DNA from: Echinostoma caproni
Taxonomy: Eukaryota; Platyhelminthes; Trematoda; Plagiorchiida; Echinostomatidae
Direction: 5' to 3'
Assembly: GCA_900618425.1 (NCBI GenBank)
Contig: UZAN01040611.1
Span: forward strand, 3,939-67,938
DNA: 64,000 nt
In this document: in pieces, positions 31,212-42,080 of the stretch
How positions within the stretch are numbered: position 1 is the stretch's first letter
How the letters are laid out: the number at the start of each line of letters is the position of its first letter
Notes under the pieces: model-generated
Told to the model about the DNA's origin: nothing
What the model saw: only the letters and a program-made list of their open reading frames with translations
The model's database searches: none
Made by a program: the position numbers and the translations under genes

Positions 31212-31416
31212 ATTCGAGTGTTCAGAAGCACCAGGCCAGCTTGATGGTCTCAGCTGTGGGTTTCACTCCTTGGGAGATCGATGATTCCCCACTAGTTCAA
31301 TGCATTTATATGCGATGGAAATATTTATGATGACCGATAAAGAGCACTGGACAGCTGTTTCATTCTATTTGGGAGCAGAACTATCTCGATTGCCTGGTGC
31401 CTCTGAACAATCGAAT
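31212..31416. repeat. 25-bp inverted repeat enclosing the S2 minus fragment
   Basis: ATTCGAGTGTTCAGAAGCAC at 31212 onward (25 bases to 31236) is matched by the reverse complement of 31392-31416 at 23 of 25 positions. The S2 minus copy lies between the arms. Confidence 0.65.
31319..31374 (-). mobile_element. SINE family S2, 3' end of a minus copy
   Basis: The plus strand reads AAATATTTATGATGACCG, then AAAGAGCACTGGACAG, to ATTTGGGA; its reverse complement matches 31573-31628 at 50 of 56 positions. Only the 3' part is present. Confidence 0.6.
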
Positions 31417-31494
31417 CGACTAATTCAAACCAGATACCCTAAATTTATTGAACCATTCGCATAATGAAATGAACTACGAACGTTTAGCTCGGTG

Positions 31495-31628
31495 TTAAGT
31501 ATTTGAATTCCTAGCCAGAATGTTTACGGTTCGAGTTCTGACAGGGACACAAAAGTACGCATTGCTGACGAGTCCCAAACTGGATGAAACACCTGTCCAG
31601 TGCTCTTTGTCGGTCATCAAAAATATTT
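31495..31628 (+). mobile_element. tRNA-like SINE, family S2, plus copy
   Basis: A B-box-like sequence GGTTCGAGTTCTGACAGGG at about 31529 is followed by a body ending CCCAAACTGGATGAAAC, CCTGTCCAGTGCTCTTTG and CGGTCATCAAAAATATTT. The final 56 bases recur inverted at 31319-31374 with 50 of 56 matching, which shows they are a repeat. The A box is not clear, so the 5' limit is approximate. Confidence 0.55.
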
Positions 31629-32244
31629 GCTCCTCTCATAAATGGTCTGAGAAACGTTTACCGGATACGCATGCCTGACAAGCTGCAGGACACCGTACTC
31701 CCAGGCTACGACTTATTGTGTTATATATATGTGTACCCAAATTCAAAGGTACACACTTAGTTACATGTACTCATTAGCAAGGAAATAATAATCATACTTT
31801 AAGTTGTATTATTCTTTCTGTTTTAAGGATCCGTGAGATTCCCAGTCAGAATGAATGTGACGTTTAGTTCCGTGGTGATAAACAAGGATTGTCATTTTTT
31901 CCTTTCTGGTAAGAGGCGCACATTCAAACACGAAATCGTGAAATTAAACGTTCAACGCATTCAACGATCTGCAGGTTTTATGAGATACTGAGTTGCAATT
32001 CAGCGTAATCCAAACTTTTCAATAAAATGGGCGATTCTGGAAAACGACCTAGTATGAACTAATGATGGTTGTTCATCTGATTTAGTAATTTGCAGAACTA
32101 AAGTAATCCTTGACCTGATACATTGGTCGCATCTGCATCGGTATGGGTCGCCAGGGGAATCTGAATGATGCAATGAAGTGGACAGCATTAGAATATTCAC
32201 TGGCAAACGAGGTCCAAAGTATACGGCATCCATGTATTTTTTTA

Positions 32245-32255
32245 GGGGGGGGGGG
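32245..32255 (+). repeat. Poly-G run of 11
   Basis: Eleven consecutive G residues. A similar run with an N is at 16169-16180. Unlike those at 21360 and 26373, no tRNA box was recognised beside either of these. Confidence 0.8.
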
Positions 32256-32517
32256 CGAGGAATTCAGAAGTTCAGTTACTTTTGGGTAGCTTGAACCCAA
32301 AGAGCTCAACAGCACGAATAAATGACCATACTCGTTCTCTTTCTATGGACGTCCAAATTCATACACCTTGTGCTTCTATGCGCTGGCTACAATCAAAACG
32401 GAGGTAAGATAATCTGATGAGTACTCTTGATTTATTCAGGAATAATCATTAAAAAAACTCATTCTCTCAAACAGAGCAATTGTCCCTGACCAGCAAACGT
32501 GCAGATTCTTTGGTCAA

Positions 32518-33105
32518 NNNNNNNNNNNNNNNNNNNNNNNNNNNNNNNNNNNNNNNNNNNNNNNNNNNNNNNNNNNNNNNNNNNNNNNNNNNNNNNNNNN
32601 NNNNNNNNNNNNNNNNNNNNNNNNNNNNNNNNNNNNNNNNNNNNNNNNNNNNNNNNNNNNNNNNNNNNNNNNNNNNNNNNNNNNNNNNNNNNNNNNNNNN
32701 NNNNNNNNNNNNNNNNNNNNNNNNNNNNNNNNNNNNNNNNNNNNNNNNNNNNNNNNNNNNNNNNNNNNNNNNNNNNNNNNNNNNNNNNNNNNNNNNNNNN
32801 NNNNNNNNNNNNNNNNNNNNNNNNNNNNNNNNNNNNNNNNNNNNNNNNNNNNNNNNNNNNNNNNNNNNNNNNNNNNNNNNNNNNNNNNNNNNNNNNNNNN
32901 NNNNNNNNNNNNNNNNNNNNNNNNNNNNNNNNNNNNNNNNNNNNNNNNNNNNNNNNNNNNNNNNNNNNNNNNNNNNNNNNNNNNNNNNNNNNNNNNNNNN
33001 NNNNNNNNNNNNNNNNNNNNNNNNNNNNNNNNNNNNNNNNNNNNNNNNNNNNNNNNNNNNNNNNNNNNNNNNNNNNNNNNNNNNNNNNNNNNNNNNNNNN
33101 NNNNN
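32518..33105. other. Assembly gap (588 N)
   Basis: An unbroken run of N inside the giant PAK intron. Any feature there is unknown. Apparent long open frames across it are meaningless. Confidence 0.99.
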
Positions 33106-36100
33106 AGAGAAAACAAACTCAAACGAAACTACTGACGGTACATAGAGCTTACATTGGCAAAACCATTAAAAACATTTTTGGCAAAATTTTTAAAATCCTA
33201 AGTTTTATGTGAAAAAACAATTAATTGGAAAACCCATAGATTGAAACTAATCGCAACAGCAATGATATAGTTAATTAATTAGTAACTGGCGCATGAACAT
33301 GCCACGTGATGCTTTCTAGTTAAGTGGTTTGATCCCAGCCGAAACCACCAACATGACTGTTGACACCGTTTCAGGCAATTTCGAAAATCAATGAACACGT
33401 GACACTTGTATCAAACGGTGTTTTATACTACTCCGCAGTTTTCTTTTCAATTTCATTATCTTCTGTGTTCTCGTTTACTTTCTATGTATGAACTAACACC
33501 TGTCCAGTCGACAATCTAAACCACTAAAATAGAATAACTATTACATTTTTATTTGACAAATGAGAAGATTAATAAGTTCGGACATAACTAGTTTACTGAG
33601 TATATTGTTTATCCACTAACCCATAAGAGGTTTATTGATAAGGCATGCGTAGTGAAGGAAAACCTTAAACATAAAACGCATTGACAAGTCTCGCTTCATC
33701 CGAATCACTTTGGTATTGAACGATTATGACAAACTAACGAGAATGAGCATGCGCACTCGTGAACGGGCAAGTAGACGTCGTTTTCATGTTAGCCACGTGA
33801 GTCTACAGAATGTTAGCCACCATGTCATACCAATATGGGATCAACAGAATCGTGTGCGGGATGAAGTAAACATTTCATGGTATGACCCTTCCTACTTTAA
33901 ACCTACTTTTCAGTTTTAATGACAGAAGCTCCATTTATCTGCAACAAAAGGAGTCCTCGGTTTCCATTCTCAGACTACAAAGAATATGTGCTTTTCCTCC
34001 TTTTGGCAATTGTGAAAAAATCATAGGAAATCAAGTATTCCGCCGATAACGACCATAAATTCGCCAATTTAGTACCCATTTTATAGATCGGAAAATAGGT
34101 CGAGATATTGGAAAACAAGAGAATCAAACAAAACCTGGAAGGATTGGAACAAGAAGTAGTGATATCAAGGAAATCGTGAACAATAGTCTGAACGATGTAA
34201 CTCCACCTCTGAAGTTATTTCAGTTCGTAGTACACTTTAGACTCCTCTCTAACTGGCTCATTTTTAAATCTGATGAAGTCAAAATTTTCTTTATTCGCGA
34301 GAAAGCTAAAGTTAGGCAAACGAGTGACGCACAAAATCTTGAAGGTTTCCGGCAACATTGCCAAGTGTTATAAAACGTGAGCTTGTAAATTGCTTTACGA
34401 TTTCCCAATCACTCACATTCAATCCCTGATTCTGACCGCACGTCCGTGAGTATGCTCGCGCTTACGTATGTATGAGGTGATCGCTTAGGCTTGCTGGCAC
34501 AGGTCCTCACGATACTCTTCGCATCATAACTTTGTTTCTGCGCACAGAGTCCCATTGTAATCGCTTCCATCATGGCTACCATAAAAGCCTTGATCTCCTT
34601 TCAAAATCTTCTTTCGTATGACTCAGACAGAAAATTGCATGCACCTTTACTACGTGACTGAATTCAATCGAGCGAAAAGTGATTGCAGTCATCCAGGTTT
34701 CTCGGTCGTAGCCCGGTTAAACCGATTAGAATGGTGTTCTCTAATGCGAACGGACAGAACTGGGGTGGTTCGACCATTGCAACTTGCTACACAAGATCAA
34801 TCAAACTGGTTCATCGAAAACGATCGCGTTTCTAGGTAATCTATTCTTTGTCTGCAAAACAGAAAGTGACTTCGAACTCAATGTGACATATGATTCAATG
34901 GCAAACTGGGGTGTGCTGAAGTGCCTGCTTTTATCTTCAACTAACTAATTCTAAGAACCTATCGCCTTTGAAAGGCATGGGAAAAATACGCATGTTTGAT
35001 ATTTTCTGTCCAATTGTGTGCAATAGTGCTTAGGCTTTTGCTGCTGAGTGACTCGGGATATCCGGTATGCAGAAAAATACTTTTGAGTCGTACGCAGTCC
35101 GTTGAGTGCAGTTTTACTCGAGCATTAGTTAAGTAATGGATCTAAATCATTTTCCCGCTCTGTGAGAAAACCTAGCTAGTCAGTGTATTGTCTTGTCCTT
35201 GTGTGATAATGGTGAATGTTTCGCTGTAGTGAACCATGCTGGTGCAGGATGAGCAAATGTTCAGGAAGACCAATCCACCTGCAAGCGCCATTCCTATTGG
35301 ATAGGCTATCTTGATGTGGGGCACTGTCGAATTCTCGTGGCAGACTACCGGAGGCACTATTGGCATTGAATACAAAGAATGTCATACATATTCCATATCC
35401 TTTGAGGCCGTTCCATTTTGCAATTTGGTCATGAAGAAGCCTTCTATTGAAAGGCTCTTTTCTCAATCCCATCTTTGTGTCGGTACCGCACTCCAATTTT
35501 CATGCTTTTCCTTCAATCCATTTTGATACCTAAAACTATAATGTACGTAACCCAACGAATATTTACTGAAAACAAGCCTGTTTCCTCCCTGACTACTTAC
35601 GATTAGTCAGTCAAGAATCTCCACAGATCGGCGCTTTATGTAAAAATGTGTTAATTTAACACTGTTAAATAACTATTTTGTTCCCTAAAAAGATGCACAA
35701 TGGCAAAACCCCAAGTTCATCATGCTAGCGAGGGCTATTTCTAATTGTTGGTTTGTTTACGAGTAGTCAAGTCAGGTAGAAAAATTAATTTATCAACTCC
35801 ACCTTTCGTATTAGTGAATTCAGTCATGAGGTACAAGAATGTAGTACGTCACATTAGAATCAAACCTTATTTATTCACAAGCCAAAGTGTTACCCAGTAT
35901 GCCCAAAATAATCCAACTGAGTGATTGTATTTGGTGTACATTATTCATACAACATATCACATTATAGGCATACAAGCCTATAATTTTTATTGTCTATTGC
36001 ATAATGGAAATGGAGAGAAATTCATACAGAGCATCTAAAGCTTGAGAATATCAGAGTTACAATAAGGAGCAAAACGAAGTAATTCCGTGATTCTTAGAAA

Positions 36101-36135
36101 GAAAAATGGTTCGCGCTCTTCCATTAGAAAAGGTT

Positions 36136-38530
36136 TCAGAATCGCTTCATAACCCTTGAGACCGGTTTTCGCGGGCAAATGAAAATGTGAAACGAGCAAA
36201 TTGGCAACCTCTGCAAAGCAAAATCAGTGGTACTACCGGTAGACAGAGGGATAAGAACGCAACAGCATCCTAATGGGAAAGTAATTGAATAGTCAGTGTA
36301 AGGAAGCGATGGGCGAAAAGGTGACCAGCATTGCACTGAACATGGCCCCAAACTTCAAAGAATAGGGAGCCTCGCCCCATACATGGTGACCATATTCCAG
36401 AGTGTGATCTATTTGGGCCTTGTAAACAGAGAGAGGCTAAGATAAAGGAGTGGGGAAGCTGCAGGGTCAAACGCAGAGTAATTTCAACAATGAGACCATG
36501 CTGGGGAAAAATAAAATTATCAGCCAAATATGACTTCATAAGCTGTAAAACCAAACAAAAGAATTACGTTTATGGTATGCACACGTAAGGTTCTTCTTGT
36601 CCATCGAAAACAATTCTTACTACTACAAGTAGTGAATGGTTCCCAGGTATGGCCGAAATGAATCAAGTGCAGACAATCAACCGTGAGTGATGACAACAGA
36701 GGAAACATGAATGTGGTAAAATTGAAAACAACAAAAGTTGGTATCATCGGCAAAAGCACGGGTGGAATTAGGAGTGGGAAACAAAAAGAATTTAACAAAA
36801 AAGGCAGTGAAGAGGATAACACTGAATCGTTTGGGATGCTAGAGTTGACTTGTACGCCAATAGGTCACCAGTGGAGCTGTGGTAACACGTGCCACATTAA
36901 CAACCTTTGGGAAGATTTAGTGTATCAAGTGAAAAGCAAGTTTCGTGCAACAACCGACCCCAAAGATGACCGAGGCGGAGAAGATGCGGTCCTACTAATC
37001 AAGAGGATTGTAGAACAAACACCAGCAAGCAAGAATCAGAAACACTTAGTGTGGTAGCATCTTGTGAGGGGAGGGAAAATACGAGGTAAATACCTCAAAA
37101 TTTTGGAAGAAGTCGGTGAAAAGATCGAGAGAAGCGTTCCCAACCGGATGAAATAATGACTCTACTCAGCTCAGTTGAAAGAATTGGGATTGTATTCATA
37201 TTTTGAGGTTCCCAGCTAACCTTCAGACCAGCATTATAGTCAAAAAAGTGAACTTATCGATGTTTGAAATCAAGTTAATAATCAAGCGAGAAGGGAAATA
37301 GTTAGGTTGGGCGTAATACACTTCAACTTTCTGGAACTGATACAAAAATGGTTGCTCAAGAGGCTCGTGTCAACAAGTGGTCATAAGTGTGCTGGAGTAC
37401 TACTGTTTAGGCTAATGTATGATGCTAACGGTATTCGTAACGATTAAGAGTGTGACAGCGGCATTTTGAAAGCTCAGCATGCGGTGCATGTGGAGGGTCA
37501 CCAAAGATGTTTGAAGCAAACACGTGTGAATCAAAGCCCTTTGTCTAATCTATTGATCAAACAAAGAAGAGACGAACAGCCATGAGATTTCTTTGCATAA
37601 ACCAAGATAAACAGTAGTGGAACAATACAAAATCAAGTGATTACTATACTGTCGCACAAAAGTGGATGCGTTAGGCTGTCGAACGCGATAACTTCTGCTT
37701 GGAAATCCGATAGATAAACGGTGGGATTTATTCAATTAATCTTTCTATGCAGAACGACCAGCAGATAATAAAAACTAATGTTTTGAAGTTAACCCTTGAA
37801 GAAGTGAACAAGATTGGTTAGAAATTAGGAGTTCGACAGGTCGAAGCCAGATTTAAAATATTTTAAAAGGTTGAGCCATAAGCCAGTTTATGTAAAAAAT
37901 CAACGGTGATCAAAAGGGACATTCAAATACGTCTTATACATCTGTTATGGAGTAAAAAATCTTTCAGTATACATAAGCCTCTCTGTCTACCCCCAAAATA
38001 ATCTGGTAAAATGATAACTACCGGAAGATTTCAATGTACGAAGCAGTTGTTAACGAGAAAAAGTATCAAAGATGGAAAGACTTGCAATCAAGAGACGTGG
38101 AACACACACATAGTAGAATAACATTGGGGTTTCTTTCGAAGCTAGATAACCGAGTAACCCAAATTCAATATTAACGCAATACTGTGGTTGTTAAGGAGCG
38201 TAGGACAAAGCAATGTGAGAGCTATAAAACGTTGACAAACAACGGTGGAACTAGAGAATGAGATAGGAATAATGATGAGCAAGTCAGGAGAATCAGTGTA
38301 AAGATCTTGCATTCGAATACCGTTGATAGTGAGCAAAAATATCACTCCTGACGATTTCGTCATTCTCTATATATTCATGCCATAAAGGCAAAAACAAGAG
38401 TAAACGTCTGTTCGTAAAACACAGGTATGGAAGGAAATGAATTACCAGTAATGGCGTAATGATTACCGCAGGTTGAGTGATGATGATGATGATGTTTGGT
38501 ACAAATTGAAACAGCAAAACACTCCACATA
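36136..38530 (-). mobile_element. Decayed CR1/Jockey-like LINE with endonuclease and FADD reverse transcriptase (family F2)
   Basis: Minus-strand frames carry, in 5' to 3' order: YSNARSLH near 38295-38320 followed by PDLLII (start of an apurinic-type endonuclease); NLPVVIILPDYF and RGLCILKDFLLHN near 37.95-38.05 kb (endonuclease middle); SVILFTAFFVKFF; AFADDTNFCC with the catalytic FADD at 36743-36754; and AQIDHTLEYGHHVWGEAP at about 36361-36420, the typical C-terminal xLEYxxxVW block. Stops and frameshifts are frequent, so it is inactive. It differs from family F1 in motif sequence. The ends are uncertain; the (GAT)n tract at 38478-38494 lies at its 5' side. Confidence 0.7.
38478..38494 (+). 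repeat. GAT trinucleotide microsatellite
   Basis: Five GAT units close to the 5' side of the F2 LINE remnant. It gives a run of His codons on the minus strand, which is not a protein feature. Confidence 0.8.
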
Positions 38531-41500
38531 TCTTTTGACCTCTTTCTGATATGTCAACTGGTCTGTATCGGCAGGGCAATAAATCCGAGGAAGTAGGATA
38601 GGGCAGAACCACAACGATATAAAGGCGATTAAAGGATACATGATTTGCGTTGATCAGATTACTTACGAAGATAGGGAATCTGGAATGTTTGAAAACAACG
38701 AAGTACTAGCTGTATCTGCGGGAACAGTCGTACTATATATGGAAAGACATGGCCGTTGTTGCGGTTGGTGACGTTTATCAATTATATGCATATTTGAGCA
38801 AAGCATGAGTCCGTTTTCAGTACAGTGTACGACAGGCAAAACAAACATTCATTGACTGGCCATTATAACAATAAAAGGACATTTGTAATGTTCNGTCGTG
38901 TGTATAGAGATTATGCCATGTGTGTTCGTATGATCCCCATTGTGACTAAGTCTTCGGTACACCCCTAGGAATGAACTGCTAGATTTCCAGTACAAATTAC
39001 CTCCGCATGCCTGTAATGTTCAGGTGATGAACTACTGGCAAACAGCCTAATTCACTGAGATCCCTTCCATCCATGGATCTCGTTTGATTAGCTTATTTCA
39101 TCGATCTGTCGCAATGAACACTCCCTATTTATTTGTATTAAATGAGTACTCTTCAACATGTGGAAAACATTCCAATCCTTCTCTTAAGGTAATCAGTGAA
39201 GAAAGCATTTAGACTCTGATATGTACCTATAGTGAAGAAAATGATACAATACAGTACGAGATGTGTAAAAATACCCACAATTTATGCAATCACTGTGAAG
39301 ATTTCAAATGGGAATTCTTCGTGTGTATAGCAAATGAAGCGTGAACTGAAGATTTGTGTGATGATTGGTCATTGATTCACAATGGACAAAACCAGTTACT
39401 CCTACCTTCCATCAGAAAATGAAACACACAATACAGCTCAACAGTTTATGATAATGTTATTGCTAGTGATCATGATAATACCGACTGCAGTGGTCATTAA
39501 ATTGACGAATTTCCTTACTTTTGATAAGCCCAAAAGTTCGATTTTTTGAAATCTATCGAAGGTGTAGTGATATACAAATATTGATTTTCTCAGGTAAGTT
39601 GGGAGTAAATGTTACCTGTGTTTGAACGTTCTAAATCTACTACCGATCCAGTATCCTCAATTCCGCGGGGTAATCATAAACAAGAAGTAATCTTTATTTT
39701 ATAGCAATTTAATCCAAATAGGTTTATCATATGTGTCACGTTTGATAAGCCAACCGCCGTTACACCACCGATATGCTCACCTGCTTTTCCCTTCACAGTT
39801 TTATTTTAAAAACTTCCATATAGACTATCAAAAAGAAAGCCAAACTCTGCGTTGGAGTTCAATGACTTTTCTTGGCAAACTCATAATATTTTCTGGTGAG
39901 GTATGATAATATCACAGTGACTGGATGTTTAGATTCGGGAATCACCCTTAGGTGCTCTGAAAAAATTTATGCATAGTGGCGGACTTGGATTGTACCAGTT
40001 TGCTTGTTGAGCTGCCCGTCCGGTGGAGACAGAAATATGTTTAACTTAAACTGGTAATTTGTGGAATCCGCAGTAACACTTTACTTGGTCTCCATAGTGG
40101 TGGATTGGCGAGATTTGTAACAAACTGAATAGTACTTGATGCAAACTACTAATCGGGAAATGATGACGACGTCCGGGGCAAATTGATTTGTTGGTGTAGT
40201 TTTTCACCTCAATTTGTCTGTTACTAACTATATTTTTGCGGATTATTGCACAGTGCACTTCAGCTATCAAGCTGTAAGCTATCAAACGGATGCCACATTT
40301 TGCAGACGTCTTCATGCGAATTCACTCTCTACGGAACCACTTCCCCTCAGCTTGATTTCAATTTAAACCGCGATGAATGAACATATGAAATATGTGATAC
40401 ATATCTCATCCACCATGCTACTCATTCCCGAATTTCTTGTGACCATCAGCGGGGATTTCCTCCTTTTAAATGACCTCATTCTCAAGCATATTTGAATCAT
40501 TAATTTGGTCATTTCATAGCCAAAATTGCAACACGAAAGAAGATGGATTATTTACACAGTTTTATTATTTTTTTCCTTGACAAAACTGAACCGAATTTAT
40601 CTTTCTTTCATTTCTTCCCAAGTGACGGCTACTATTAAGCGGAAAATAGCCCTGTATATTTCGCTTCTCCGATTGCTCTACATACGAAGTCTGTTCACTG
40701 TTTTCCTCACGAAACCTACCAATTTGTGCACACTGACTCTCTACTTGACTGACATGCAATATATTCCACCACATCTTTTTATTGCAAATCCAACGAAATT
40801 TACTTTCCACCTTAGCTCTCGTGCGTCAAATCGCAATGACGGTAGAAGCCCAGAATGGCTTCTCTCTGGCACACACTTTCACGCTTATGAAAATCCTAAC
40901 GAACCACCATTGTTGTCCTCTGTTTAAAGGCTGCCCCTGAAACGTTTGACTATTTGACGCGCACGTATACCAAAACAATGCAGGCAAGGTTTGAAGTTGG
41001 GATTAGTAATAATGAGTCATTCTTAGACCTAGTTCTTATACTTTTGTTTTCCTCTTTCATGGATGAAAAAGCAAGCTGGGGGTTGTTTTGCCACCCACCA
41101 ATACCTTAAGCCCAGTAGAATTCCTTAGAGGGGCCGATAAACTGAAGGCGTCTCTTCTCAAGGTCGATTTTCGGTTGAACGGTTAATCACTTACTTTGTG
41201 GACAGAACGTATGATCTTCTCACAAAACACTGGCTAGAGATTGGAAAAAATTGTCCTGTGTTTCTGAAGCTACCGGGTACTTCGTCGTGCAATATCCTTA
41301 TTGCAATATAGAAAATTAACCCAAACTATGTGAATAACATCGAATTGTCACAATAATAAGAGGGAAAGCGAGGACAATAAGTAGATTCAACGTTAATTAC
41401 TAAATCTTCTTGGGGTGAATGAAACAAACTATGCTATGGAAGAGACACTAAAAAACGTGAAAGGGAATTCGGTAAAATGGTTTCTGTTTACGAAAACGGA

Positions 41501-42014
41501 TTTGTCTTACAGAGGCAAGATTGCCAAAGTTTCATGAAAGTCATCATCCTCATCATTACACTGACCCACTGTCCACAGGTCTTGCGTGTTCGGGATGAAT
41601 CAGTGAATCAACCATTGTTGGTTGAAGTCCGGTAATACGCTAACGCATAAGTAATAAGCTATATACCGTGGGTGAAGCCCACGTTGTTCAGAACCAGTGG
41701 GAATAGCCAACATGAAATAACAAGTGATGACGCCCCAGTTAAAATTCGAGGAGATTCAGTGAATACGCACCGTTGACACATCCTGACGAATGGAACAGCC
41801 CTGTGCATAGGTTCCGTCAAGTTTTATTAGTACCTGACCAATGGAATCATGGATAACACATGACGGATCTGTCTATCATGAGTTCGTTTTTAGTTTTCAA
41901 ACTGTTATTCGGGAGGTTATATAAATTTATTGCCATCCATAAAATGAAAATAATGATAATGATCGTTGTACTGCTTGCTCTTGGGTGGTCAAGTCATTTC
42001 CAATTACTTAACAA

Positions 42015-42080
42015 CTTTAACTAAAATGTAAGCATATATGCTTGCACAAGTTACAAATACAATACAATACAATACAATAA
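42015..42080 (+). mobile_element. 3' terminus of LINE family F1 with ATACA microsatellite tail
   Basis: The plus strand reads TTTAACTAAAATGTAAGC, six bases, then GCTTGCACAAGTTACA followed by repeated AATAC. The reverse complement of the 23.7 kb copy reads TTTAACTGAAATGTGAGC, six bases, then GCTTGCGAAAGTTATACA followed by AATAC repeats. The matching blocks, spacing and tail mark this as the 3' end of the same LINE family in the opposite orientation. Coding sequence upstream (41.7-42.0 kb) was not recognised, so the copy is probably very short or badly decayed. Confidence 0.7.

Noticed and set aside
32480..33212. Long open frames across the N gap
   Set aside because: They exist only because N cannot encode a stop.
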